Of a DNA stretch of 64,000 bases, positions 19,343 to 29,900 are shown piece by piece. This stretch comes from Pythium myriotylum. Taxonomy: Eukaryota; Oomycota; Peronosporomycetes; Pythiales; Pythiaceae. Position 1 is the stretch's first letter. Each line of letters begins with the position of its first letter. The stretch spans positions 62,001-126,000 of the forward strand of contig JALJCQ010000016.1 of NCBI GenBank assembly GCA_023091665.1, read 5' to 3'. The position numbers were made by a program, and so were the translations under genes. The notes beneath the pieces were generated by a model that had not been told where the DNA came from, ran no database searches, and saw only the letters and a program-made list of their open reading frames with translations.

Positions 19343-19926
19343 CTATTCAGCTACGGACGCGACAAAGTACACGAGCGAGGCGACCACGCCCATGAAGACC
19401 GTGGGCAGGATCATGGCCTTGAACAGCAGCAGCGGGTCCTCGTTCTTGGCGTCGCTCGCCGCGGCCGAAGCCTCTTGGGCCTCGGCAGCCGGCTCGGGCG
19501 ATCGCTCGTCGCTCGCGCTCTCCGTGTCGCTCGTGCTCTCCGTCTTGGCCTGCTTCTCTTCCTTCTTCAGCTTGCGCTCGCGAAGCTGCGTATGGAGAAC
19601 CACGCTGTCACTCAGACTGACTGTCGATGCCACCAGCCACGAGCTCGTCTCACCGTGAGCTCGATGTCGTCGATGCGCATGCGCATCTGCCACGGCACGG
19701 CGACCTTCTCGGCCTCAAGCTGCTTCACGAACCGCTCGCGGTACTGTAGGAACGCCTCGTACGCCGCGACCACGCGCTCGCCGTGCTCCTCGTCTCGCTT
19801 GGCGTCCTGATGGGCGTCCTGCAGCACGTCGTCGAGCGCGTAGAGCTCCTTGAGCATGCTCGCGATCGTCGGCGACTTGTCTGCGAGCCCATCGAGACCT
19901 GCGGTGAGCAACGAGGATCGAGGCAT
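19343..19926 (-). CDS. 171-aa C-terminally membrane-anchored protein, unrecognised
   Basis: Two exons (19926-19654 and 19585-19343) join in phase 0 across a 68-nt intron. The first 90 residues are helical and charged (KELYALDDVLQDAHQDAK onward). A Lys/Glu-rich then Ser/Glu/Pro-rich linker follows. The protein ends with a hydrophobic helix (MILPTVFMGVVASLVYFVA) two residues before a short Ser-Val-Ala-Glu tail, the layout of a tail-anchored protein. No family is recognised. It lies between two other minus-strand genes (FDXACB1-like downstream, TRP/FLC-like upstream). The ER or mitochondrial outer membrane are equally possible destinations. Confidence 0.7.
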
Positions 19927-20103
19927 GGATGCTTGTGCGGTGGCGAAGAAATTAGGAACTGAGTCCCACGGCAGTGGGTTGATGTCACATGTCACAGATG
20001 GAATTGGTACTCCCAAAATGCAAGTTCTCATTTTCTTCCGAGTCTACAGTCATCATTATGCACAGCGTGCTTTGCTCACACGCCATCTACACAGTCACAC
20101 GCT

Positions 20104-23088
20104 TTACAGCTCCACGACGTCGTTTCGGCGCTGGTTGTACAGCGCCTGCTCGCGCGAGTTGGCGACAACGAACTGCTCGTTGCTCGACGCCGCGTACGGC
20201 GCGCGAGGGTTGGCCGAGTACTGCTGCTGCGAGTTCTGCGCATACTGCTGCTGCTGGGGAGGGTACTGCGACTGAGATTCGTACTGGTGCGAGTATTGTT
20301 GTTGCGCGTACTGCTGCTGCGGCGCGTACTGCTGCTGCTCATACTGCTGCGGGCGAGGGTTGTTGGAGTACCTTTGCTCAACGTTGGATGCGTACTGAGT
20401 GGGCGCGTTCACGATGTAGTGCTGGGCACCATTGCGACTGATCTGGTCGTAGCGAATGGCCGGCTGCTCATCGTAATTGCCCTGCTTGCTCGAGTCCTCC
20501 ATGTGCGTAGCAGAGCGAAGGCGGATGTCGTCGCCGTCGTTGTAGTCGTACTTGGCGTTACCGCCACCGTTCACGTACGGGTTCTGCTGGTTCTGCTGGT
20601 TTTGCTGGTTCGGCTTGTCGTTCTGACCAAGGGTCTTCGGCTGGGCAGGGGTGATCTCCTCCTTGAAGTACTCCTGTGCAGCAGACTGCTCCTCTTCCTC
20701 GTCGTACTTGGCATCACGTTGCAGCTGGTACTTCTTCCAGAAGGCGTACAACGAGCGAACCATGAGCAGGAACAGCACGAACAAGTTCAGACCGACAATC
20801 GCCAACGAGATGCCGTTCTGCAGCTCGGACGGCAGGTTCGAGGACGCTGTCGCACTGATGAGGAAGAACGTTAGAGCAAGCGTTGCAATCTTCATGATTG
20901 TGACGAACGACGTCGTTGTCTGCACGAAGCGCGAGTGGTGCGGCGACTGGACCTCCAAGTAGAAGAAGAAGAACACGTGTGCTGCCAAAAGGATTGAGAC
21001 CTGGTACTTCGCCTGCATGCCGACATATCCCGTCGCGACACCCGTAATGAGCGCGAGCATCATCTTGGCCGCAAAGAAGAAACGGTGCTTATACTTGTAC
21101 TCTTCGTAAAATGGACCGTAACGCTGGCACACCTTCTTGTTGATGTGGGTCGCTGTGCCGACGTCGCGGATCTCATCTTCGTAGCGTCTGACGATGATGA
21201 AGCCGTAGAAGACGATACCAAGTGCCAAAAGAAGCAACGAAGCGATCGCGAGAAGACACTTAGGGTCCGTCAAGTCGTCGCGTTGGGAGGAATAGTAGAT
21301 TTGGAAAGTTGCCGTCACACCAATCGTGTACTGAGACAGGATCAAGATCAGAACCAGGAGGCCGATCAACTTGTCAAAGAACTTCTTCATGTAGTCATCG
21401 CGCGACATGAAGAGACCGGAGAGGAAGTAGCCAGCACCGAAAAGCATTAGCACACCGGCGATGACGACAACGACACCAGCGAGCGTGACCAAGAAAAGCA
21501 TGTCCTCACGAATGCCCAAAGTGCGCGAGTATTGAGCGACACCGCGGTTCGAGCTCGTGTTGTCTTCCGCCAATCGACGTTTCGTCGACGTCGAGTTCGT
21601 CGTCGAGTTCGTTGTCGTGTCGTTAAGTTTTCCAAACGGCAAGAATGTGAACGCTGAAGGAGCCATTTGCTTTCCAAAGAGCGCAAGAGCGGCTGACTTG
21701 CCTTCGAGCTGCAACTGGTTGATCATGACGCCGAACTGGCAGATCTCGACCGTGAAGACACCCACGTTGGCGCCGACGGCGGCAACCGACGCGGACGCAG
21801 CACTGACACTGCCGACGGCCGTACTGGCGACCGCAGCGACCGCACTGACAAAGACAGTCACACTGGCCACGCTCTGCGTGGTCGGGGCCAGGACGGAGCC
21901 AACATTGGTCGTGTCGTCCGTGGAGATGACGCCCTTGATTTTGTCCTCTTCGCGCTCTCGCTTGATCTGCGAGTCCGACTTGGTCACGTTCTTGGAGAGT
22001 GCCGAGCACTGGCACGCCGAGAACGACGAGTCACCCGTGTATGCACACTGGTGAGTCGAGGTGAGCGTGGTGTTGCCCACGAGCACGGCGGAGCCTGTGA
22101 GTCGAGACGACACGCCGCCGGCGACTTCCGTCGACAAGAAGCTCGCAATACTCGTGTTGCTGTACACGGAGGACGAGATGCCGTTGGACGCGCCGTATTC
22201 CCACACGCCGTTGGTGCACGCCGGGAAGGCGCACATGGAGACACAGGTCGTGCCGGAGACGGAGCCGAGCGTGCCACTGTAGATGACACAGGACGCGGCC
22301 GCGGCGGCCTTGGCCGTGTCGAGGCTCGCGCCGTTGCACTTGATGCCGAGCGTGTCCCACAGCTTGTAGAAGGTCTCATCGCACGTAAAGCTGTCGGTCG
22401 TGGTCGTGGTCGTCGTGTTGGTGGTGGTGGTCGAGGCCTTGGAGCCGTTGGTCGTCGAGTTGGACGCGCCGTTGTTCTCGGCCGCGGCAGGCGGCGCTGT
22501 CGTGGCGCTGGTGGTCGAGGGCACGGGCGTGGAGGCGGCCGAGCCCGAGGACGGCGGCGCCGTGGTCGCGCCGGCCGAGGGCCCGACGGTCGCGGCCTGG
22601 AGGAAGCGCGTGAGCGAGAGCGTTCCGTTGAGTCCTGTCGTGGGCGCGGTCGTGGGCGCGGCCGTGGTCTTGGAGGGCGACGGCGTGGCGGTCGTGGCGG
22701 TCGGCGCGGCCGTGGTCTTGGCGGGCTCGGTGGTGGTGGTGGCCGTGGTGGTCGAGGGCGCGGGCGTGGCGCTGGTGGTCGAGGGCGCGGGCGTCGTGGC
22801 GGAGGGCGAGCCGGCGTTGCCGGCCTCGCTGTTGTCGTTCTCGTCCGAGTTGCCGACGTCGGGCGCGCCGGCGCCGGACGAGGAGCCGTGGGTCGTTTTC
22901 TTCTTGCTGGAGCTGCTGCCGGCGCCGCTGCCGGACGAGGAGCCGTCCGCGGACGAGGACGAGGCGACCGGCGGGTTGGCGAGCGTCGAGGCCACGCGCG
23001 CCTGGAGGTCGAAGCGGCACGTGACGGCGGCGTCGGCGGTCTGCGCCGCCAGCGCCGCGGCCGCGAGCACGAGGAACGCGAGGCGCAT
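20104..23088 (-). CDS. TRP/FLC-like multi-pass membrane protein with secreted Ser/Thr stalk
   Basis: One exon of 994 aa starts at ATG 23088. A signal peptide (RLAFLVLAAAALAAQTADA) is followed by a long Ser/Thr/Pro/Ala-rich region (about residues 30-230) likely to be heavily O-glycosylated. A cysteine-rich extracellular domain begins at CDETFYKLWDTLG. The middle has an Ala/Ser/Val-rich hydrophobic segment, then around residues 530-800 about eight transmembrane helices. The cytosolic tail is Gln/Tyr/Pro-rich with repeated QQYAPQQQ-type units. The overall plan (signal peptide, Cys-rich ectodomain, membrane block) resembles fungal TRP-like/flavin-carrier (FLC) channels, but the match is by architecture rather than by a defining motif. 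Assignment as an ion or FAD transporter is uncertain. Confidence 0.7.
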   Translation of the reverse strand: MRLAFLVLAAAALAAQTADAAVTCRFDLQARVASTLANPPVASSSSADGSSSGSGAGSSSSKKKTTHGSSSGAGAPDVGNSDENDNSEAGNAGSPSATTPAPSTTSATPAPSTTTATTTTEPAKTTAAPTATTATPSPSKTTAAPTTAPTTGLNGTLSLTRFLQAATVGPSAGATTAPPSSGSAASTPVPSTTSATTAPPAAAENNGASNSTTNGSKASTTTTNTTTTTTTDSFTCDETFYKLWDTLGIKCNGASLDTAKAAAAASCVIYSGTLGSVSGTTCVSMCAFPACTNGVWEYGASNGISSSVYSNTSIASFLSTEVAGGVSSRLTGSAVLVGNTTLTSTHQCAYTGDSSFSACQCSALSKNVTKSDSQIKREREEDKIKGVISTDDTTNVGSVLAPTTQSVASVTVFVSAVAAVASTAVGSVSAASASVAAVGANVGVFTVEICQFGVMINQLQLEGKSAALALFGKQMAPSAFTFLPFGKLNDTTTNSTTNSTSTKRRLAEDNTSSNRGVAQYSRTLGIREDMLFLVTLAGVVVVIAGVLMLFGAGYFLSGLFMSRDDYMKKFFDKLIGLLVLILILSQYTIGVTATFQIYYSSQRDDLTDPKCLLAIASLLLLALGIVFYGFIIVRRYEDEIRDVGTATHINKKVCQRYGPFYEEYKYKHRFFFAAKMMLALITGVATGYVGMQAKYQVSILLAAHVFFFFYLEVQSPHHSRFVQTTTSFVTIMKIATLALTFFLISATASSNLPSELQNGISLAIVGLNLFVLFLLMVRSLYAFWKKYQLQRDAKYDEEEEQSAAQEYFKEEITPAQPKTLGQNDKPNQQNQQNQQNPYVNGGGNAKYDYNDGDDIRLRSATHMEDSSKQGNYDEQPAIRYDQISRNGAQHYIVNAPTQYASNVEQRYSNNPRPQQYEQQQYAPQQQYAQQQYSHQYESQSQYPPQQQQYAQNSQQQYSANPRAPYAASSNEQFVVANSREQALYNQRRNDVVEL

Positions 23089-23742
23089 GGAGTCTCTTGC
23101 GATATAACGCACGCGGCGTTGGGAATATGGCGATTCCGTGAATGGTGTGACGCGAGCGACAGGGGAGGGCCCAGGGGAAGGGGAAGGGGGATGGACGGCG
23201 CAGCCCTAGCCCTCCGGAGCCAATCGTCACCCTGCGAAGATGGATACACCCGTCTGAATCGATCGTCGGCATCTAGGAAACGACGCTCGCAGCAAGCCTC
23301 TGAAACCGGATCGTGTCTGACTGTCAGGGGTGTGTAATGGCGTGGAAAATTTGCTCCAAAGTGCGCTGGCGAACGCGCGAGGCGTCTGTGTCTCGGGCGC
23401 TGCGACAGCCTCGCGGCGACTCGCCCGACGGCGGAGGACGCGCCGCTGACGCGAACGCGAGCGCGCGCGCCAGCGGGCGGCGAGACGCCGACACCGCCGA
23501 CGACGCGAGGCGGCTTCCCCAATGCAGCGTGTTACTGACGCGAGCCGGTTGTCCCATCGCCTTCGAGGGGGAAGTTACAATTTTGACCAATCAGATGCGA
23601 TTCATCTCCTCTGCAACTGGACGACAAGTGACGAAGCCTTGCAGTTGAGTTGACAGACGAGAACTGTTCTCTCGTGCCAGTTTGAGCCGTGTCAAAACCA
23701 CCCCCGGTGACTCGTGTGGACCACTCCGGTGATCCTGGCGGG
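23089..23742. promoter_or_regulatory. Divergent spacer, TRP/FLC-like and Spg1-like genes
   Basis: This 654-bp spacer separates two divergent start codons. It is GC-rich at 23350-23500 and contains ACCAATCAG (CCAAT at 23587-23591), 152 bp upstream of the GTPase start. No other gene is visible. A plus-strand frame at 23313-23648 lacks any motif and is probably spurious. Promoters for both genes are inferred to lie here. Confidence 0.45.
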
Positions 23743-24758
23743 ATGACCCAAAAGAACGAGGGGCGACGTCCCGAGACAGCAGTCAGCGAGGAGCTCGGGA
23801 ACGGGACCATGGACGACGACGCCAAGCCGCACGTCGAGGCGCCGCCGCGCAGTCTGGACGCCCCCGCGGGCGGCGGCGCGCGCAACAACGTGGTCGTCAA
23901 GGTCGGCATGGTCGGCGACGCGCAGGTCGGCAAGACGAGTCTCATGGTCAAGTACGTCGAAGGCAAATTCGACGAAGACTACATCCACACGCTCGGTGCG
24001 GCCTTTCTCTCCTGCTCGCGGCTTTAACAACTGGCGAAATGAGGTCTTGCTGACTGAGTTGTTGCCATGCGTCGTGCCAGGCGTGAATTTCATGGAGAAG
24101 ACGATCGCGCTGCGCAATACTGAGATTACATTCAGCATTTGGGATCTCGGTGGTGCGTCCTGCTGCCAGATGGATACATGGACGGCCTCACCATGCATCA
24201 GTCTCACGCTGGTATCATGAACGTAGGCCACCGAGAGTTTATCAGTATGCTCCCGCTCGTATGCAACGACGCGGTGGCCATTCTCTTCATGTTTGACCTC
24301 ACGCGAAAGGCGACGCTGCTGAGCGTGAAGGAGTGGTATAGGCAAGTGCGCACCATCAACAAGGTGCGTTGGCGATTGATTGCCGAGGTCTTGTGCATGG
24401 GATTATGTGCTCACTTGGGGGTGCACTGGCTGGATTAGAACGCGTTTCCTTTCCTCATTGGGATGAAGTATGACCAGTTTGCGAATTTCTCCTTGGAAGA
24501 GCAAGAAGACACCACCAAGCAGGTGCGTTGACCACTCGTGGCTTCTTCAGCCGTACATGAGACGTGACTGACACGCTCGGCAATGGTCGAAAGGCTCGCA
24601 AGTTCGCCAAGGCAATGAAAGCCCCACTAATCTTTACGTCCGCGTCGCACTCGATCAACGTCCAGAAAGTATTCAAAGTCGTGTTGAGCAAAGTCTTTGA
24701 CCTCAAGTGTACCGTGCCAATGATTGAGAAGATTGGCGACCCGATCCTTCAATATTAG
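23743..24758 (+). CDS. Spg1/Tem1-type small GTPase
   Basis: Five exons (23743-23995, 24081-24152, 24227-24363, 24439-24522, 24594-24758) give 236 aa with all phases consistent. After an acidic leader of about 45 residues, the G1 loop is GDAQVGKTS, switch I contains [15 protein letters not shown]3 is WDLGGHREF, G4 is IGMKYD (the Spg1/Tem1 variant of NKxD), and a final TSASH provides the G5-like segment. The C-terminus lacks a prenylation Cys, as in Spg1/Tem1. In yeasts this GTPase triggers septation and mitotic exit from the spindle pole. In protists it is usually linked to centrosome and cytokinesis control. The start at 23743 was preferred over a GTG upstream. ATG 23809 is an alternative. 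Confidence 0.9.
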
Positions 24759-24906
24759 TGAATACAAGTGGTTCCTCGTTGGTGAGACTCGCGAGTCTGG
24801 TTCCTTTGTCGTTGTAATGGTTCGAAATGGATACGTTCTCTTCTAAAACCGGTTTTGAGCTGTTCGCGCCTTGGCTTTCACGGTCACCACACCTCTCAGC
24901 GCCAAA

Positions 24907-25956
24907 ATGAGACCTCGCGTGTCGACGCCCTCCCTGCATTTTGCATCGACTCCGCTCGCGAGCATGCCGCGACCGTCCGCCTGCGCTTGGCGATCCATGG
25001 CGACGCGGTCTGGCGCCAAGCGCGCCGCCACAGCCTCGCACGCCAAGCCGCGCCGTAACGCCAAGCGCGTCCACGACGCCATCGCCCAGACCTCCATCCG
25101 CAGCGTCGCGCTCTCGCTAGCAAGCAGCCGGTCGCTGCGCGTGCTCGGCCTGGATATCAACACTAACAGCACAGGGTACGCAGTGCTCGGCGGCGACGGT
25201 CGCGTGGTCTCGTGGGGGCAAGTCTCCACGACGCAGTTCCCGAGCTCCGACATCCTCGCCATCGCCCACGCGATCAGCAGCGATATGGCCACAGTACAAC
25301 GATCCGCGATGGACAACCACCCAGGACATGATCCCGTCGAGTGGCACGTCGGGATCGAAGACTTCATGCGCATGTACCGCTTCGGTTCATTCCACAATAA
25401 GGGTATCTTCCAGCTCGCTCAGCTCAACGGCATCGTTTCGTACGCTTGCTGGCAGCGGTTCGGTTGCCGCCCCGTGCACACACACCCGACCGCAGCACGC
25501 GCGCTGTTCGGAATCATCGCCGCCACCAAGAGCAAGAAGACCGAGGCGACAGTGAAGGAGCAAGTGATGGACTTCGTGCTTTCGAAGGAGAGTAACTCAG
25601 ACGCACTGCAACTTCTGCAGACGCATCACGTGAATCGCTTTGGTCAGTGGACAGAAGCTGCGTATGACATCGCAGATGCGTACATCGTGGCTGCGTACAC
25701 GCGATGGATGGTCATCCAGCGTTTACTGCAAAGTGACATCGATCTCATTACCCAGTTCAGTGATGCCTACTTAGCTCTAGCGGTACCCTCAATCGCAGAT
25801 GTAACGTCGGCCAAGAAGAAGAAGACGACGGCCGAGGAGACTGCTCTGTTAAGTATGGGTGTAGCGGCGAAGCGCGCGTATCTGACTGAGCTCTTCGAAG
25901 GCGGAGTCGTCGACTGGGTCAAGGCAAACTGCTCAATTGAACAGCAGGACAATTAA
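24907..25956 (+). CDS. RuvC-like nuclease, probably mitochondrial
   Basis: A single exon from ATG 24907 encodes 349 aa. The first 75 residues are rich in Ser, Arg, Ala and Lys and nearly free of acidic residues, like a mitochondrial presequence. The core then shows the RNase H-fold order of RuvC-type resolvases: GLDINTNSTGYAVL with the first catalytic Asp, GIEDFM with the Glu, a HPTAARALFG and VKEQVMDFV segment in the position of the RuvC Lys-rich strand, and YDIADAYIVAAY matching the C-terminal DAADALA motif with paired Asp. These four acidic sites are what cleaves Holliday junctions in RuvC. The role inferred here is resolution of recombining mitochondrial DNA. A distinct but related nuclease role, as in chloroplast MOC1, is possible. 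Confidence 0.75.
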   Translation: MRPRVSTPSLHFASTPLASMPRPSACAWRSMATRSGAKRAATASHAKPRRNAKRVHDAIAQTSIRSVALSLASSRSLRVLGLDINTNSTGYAVLGGDGRVVSWGQVSTTQFPSSDILAIAHAISSDMATVQRSAMDNHPGHDPVEWHVGIEDFMRMYRFGSFHNKGIFQLAQLNGIVSYACWQRFGCRPVHTHPTAARALFGIIAATKSKKTEATVKEQVMDFVLSKESNSDALQLLQTHHVNRFGQWTEAAYDIADAYIVAAYTRWMVIQRLLQSDIDLITQFSDAYLALAVPSIADVTSAKKKKTTAEETALLSMGVAAKRAYLTELFEGGVVDWVKANCSIEQQDN

Positions 25957-26986
25957 TAGACAGACGAGCTCGTAATGCTAAACGCCCACAACATTCGTGG
26001 GCGATCTCACCAAATACACCTGCACCGACTCGTAACAATCCATAAATCGCATGCTTCGGGTGCGTTATTGATTTACGATTCTCATCAACTCACACGAATA
26101 CTTCGACTGTCTTCTCGATCACCCAGACCGCTTGGTCTTGAGCTCACACATCTTGTAAACTCGCGCAGCAAGGCTCATAGGCACGTTGGCAGCTAGCTGA
26201 TGATGGTGAACAGAACGAGGCTGACACCAGTTACTAGTTATGATTAGCTCTGGGTGCTTCGAGTAGATTGGCCACGACGGGCACATGATTAAAGGCTCGA
26301 GACATACTGGGTCGCGGAGGCGAGGACAAGAGTTGAGACGCTCTTCTTTTCCTGATGAGGTGGTGCTCATGGCCATCGTGAGGCAGTTTGAGATAAGCAC
26401 TTCGCGTCTGTGAGGCATGACGACAGTTTGTGCCAAAAGCACGAACTGTCTTCATACCGATAGAACTGTGTGCTCGTCATGAAGAGATCGATGCAAAACC
26501 CAAAAGCATTCTAGCAAGGCAAATGCGCGACGAGAAGAATCGCGGGTCTCGTGCCCTCCCAATCGAGAGCAGAGTCGATCTAGCCACGGAGACAGCGCCA
26601 GAACCACTCAAGTGCGGAATCCACGACGGCCAGCGACGGAATCTCAACGTGGAACCTCAGCGCCGTCTGCCTGAGGGAAGCCGTGCTCTTCGGATGCGCA
26701 GAAGAGAAAGACAGTGAGATCTTTCCTCGAAGAAGATCTTGAGAAGATCTCGAAGAAGATTCGACTGCGAAAACGTATAACCTAACACGCGTATCAAAAG
26801 ACAGAAATATCGAACCTTCGAACCTCGGGACCCTGTGACATGTGACAGGTCAGCATGGTGGACTTTGGCAATGCGGCAGGAGAAGGAATGCAACGCAAGA
26901 AAGAGATGCAGAAAGAGGTTGGCATGGTATTACTGAAGTCCACAAAGAAGTTTCCGTGGGAATGCGCTCTACGTCGTAGGGGGAGA
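25957..26986. other. Stretch without a supported gene
   Basis: This is a 1030-bp interval between the RuvC-like gene and the 3' end of carbamoyl-phosphate synthetase. A minus-strand frame at 26119-26442 (107 codons) and a plus-strand frame at 26430-26717 overlap and lack motifs. A local cluster of AGATCTT/GAAGATC words at 26720-26760 forms small inverted repeats. The interval could include the 3' leader regions of both flanking genes or an unrecognised short gene. Confidence 0.4.
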
Positions 26987-29900
26987 TTAGTGGTACTCGT
27001 GCACGTCGGTCCAGGCCTTCTCTTCCCGGTTCTCGCGCTCGTAGTAGTCGAAAAGGCTGTCCGCGTCGAGTCCGAGCAGCGGCTTCTCCTTGTGGATGGC
27101 CATCGACTCGACGAAGAGCTTGACGAGACTGATGTTGGTGAGCAGCGGGATGGAGAAGTCCACGGCCGTGCGGCGGATCAGGTAGTTGTTCTTGATCTGC
27201 TTGCTCGAGCTGTTGGGCAGGTTCACGACAAGGTCGATCTTCTTCTCGCGCAAGTAGTGGAGCACGTTGTTCTCGTTATCCTCGTCCAGCGGGAAGCCGA
27301 GCTTGGTCGACGGGATGCCGTACTTCTGGAGGAACTCGTGGGTCTTCTCCGTCGTGTACAAGTTGTAGCCAAGCTCATGCATCTTGAACGCCGCATGGAC
27401 GAAGTCCTCGGTGAACTTGTCCTGCATCGAGAGCAAAATGTTCTTGTTCGGCAGCTTGAAGTTGGACGAAATGAGCGCCTTGAGGAAGGCCTCGTGGCGG
27501 TTCTTACCGAAGCACGCAACCTCGCCGGTGGACGCCATCTCGACACCGAGCAGCGGGTCGGCACCTCCGAGACGCGTGTACGAGAACATCGGCGACTTGA
27601 TGCCAACGAAGCCCTCCGGGCGCTTGGGGCCGAAGAGCGCCGGCAGGTTGTCGTTCTCAGTCGACTCGCCGACCATGACCTTGGTCGCCGCGTTGATGAA
27701 GTCCGAACCCGTGGTCTTGGACACGAACGGGAACGAGCGCGAGGCACGGAGGTTGCACTCAATGACGCTCACGTCGGCGCCCTTGGCCAAGAACTGCGCG
27801 TTGAACGGACCCGAGATGTTCAGGGCCTTAGCGATCTTCTCACCACACTTGCGGACCTCGTTGATGTAGAACGAGCTGGCCTCGACTGGCGGCAAGATCA
27901 GCGTCGCGTCACCACTGTGGACACCAGCGTTCTCGACGTGCTCAGAGATAGCAGCGGCGATGACAACACCATCCTTGGCGACAGCATCAAGTTCAAGTTC
28001 CTTAGCACCCTCGATGAACTTGGTGACGACGACAGGGTGCTCGGGCGACACGTCCACGGCCTCGCCGAGGACGCGAGCGAGATCAGCGTCGTTGTACGCG
28101 ACGTTCATGGCAGCACCACTGAGCACGTATGACGGACGCACGAGGCATGGGTAGCCGACGGCGTTGGCGAACTCCTGGGCAGAGGCAATGCTAGTGAGCT
28201 CCTTCCACTGCGGCTGGCGCACACCAGCCTGGTCCATGAGCTTGGAGAACTTGTAACGATCCTCGGCGCTGTCGATCATGGTTGGGTGGGTTCCCAGGAT
28301 GTTGACACCGGCCTTGTGGAGCGGCAGCGCGAGGTTGTTCGGGATCTGACCACCGACCGACACTACCACGCCCTGGACACCTTCACGGTCGTACACATCC
28401 ATCACACGCTCCTTCGAGAGCTCTTCGAAGTAGAGCTGGTCGCACTCATCGTAATCCGTGCTGACTGTCTCCGGGTTGTAGTTAAGCATGACCGCGCGGC
28501 GGCCGAGCTTGCGGAGCGTGCGGATGGCGCTCACTGCACACCAATCGAACTCGACCGAGCTACCGATGCGGTAGGCACCGCTGCCAAGCACCATCACGCC
28601 GTCGTTCGAGGTCTGAGCAGGGACATCGTGCTCCTCACCGTTGTATGTCATGTACAAGTAGTTGGTCTGTGCCGGGTACTCAGCCGCGAGGGTGTCGATC
28701 TGCTTGACGCTCGGTTCAATACCGAAGCTCTTACGCTTGGCACGCACCTCGTCATCCGTCACACCGAGCATGCGCGCGAGCTGGCGGTCCGAGAAGCCGA
28801 CCTTCTTGGCCTGGAGCAGCTCCTCCTTGGTCACGGCATGGATCGACTTGCCCGTGAGGTTAACATCCAAATCAGCGATACCCTGGAGACGGTTGAGGAA
28901 CCACGTATCGATCTTGGTGATGTCGTGGACCTCCTCGACACTGAGGATGCCGTGCTTCAGCGCGTACGCAATCTGGTAGATGCGCTTGTCGGTCGGTCGG
29001 CCGAGTGCCTTGATGAGATCTTCACGCGACCAGTTCTTGTCACGCGGCTCGAAGCCCTCAATTGACGGCTCCACCATACGCATCGCCTTCTGCATCGCCT
29101 CCTCAAAGTTTCGGGCAATCGACATGACCTCGCCAACCGACTTCATGGACGAACCGATCTCGGTGCTCACGTTCTCGAACTTCGCCAAGTCCCATCGAGG
29201 GATCTTGGTCACGCAGTAGTCGAGCGAAGGCTCGAAGCATGCGGTCGTACTCTTGGTCACCGAGTTCTTGAGCTCAGGCAACGTGATGCCGAGCGCGAGC
29301 TTGGCCGCGACGAACGCGAGCGGGTAGCCCGTGGCCTTGGAGGCCAGCGCACTGGATCGCGAGAGACGGGCGTTGACCTCGATGATACAGTACTCCTCCG
29401 AGTGCGGGTTCAGCGCATACTGGATGTTGCACTCACCGACGATACCGAGGTGGCGCACGACCTTGAGCGCCGTCTCACGCAGCATGTGGTACTCGCGGTT
29501 CGAAAGCGTCTGCGACGGCGCAATGACGATCGAGTCGCCCGTGTGGATACCGAGCGGGTCGAAGTTCTCCATGTTACAGACCGTGAGGCAGTTGTTGGCG
29601 CTGTCGCGCACGACCTCGTACTCGACTTCCTTCCAACCCTTCATCGAGCGCTCGACGAGAATCTGCGGCGAGCCGGCGAACGCCTTCTTGGCCATCGAGC
29701 GCAGCTCCTTCTCGTCCTCACAGATACCGGAGCCAAGACCGCCAAGCGCAAACGCCGAACGGATCATGACCGGGAACCCGATCTTGTAGGCCGCGGCAAC
29801 CGCGTCCTCAATCGTGTTGACAGCCGCACTCTCAGCAATCTTCTCGCCGATCTCCTTGAGCTTCTCATTGAAGATATCACGATCCTCCGTGGCAGTGACA

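Noticed and set aside
22051..23337. 428-codon plus-strand frame rich in Gly/Arg opposite the TRP/FLC-like gene
   Set aside because: It is the antisense of a low-complexity Ser/Thr/Pro/Ala-coding region, where G/C-rich codons lack stops on both strands. It has no motif and its composition is only a mirror of the true gene.
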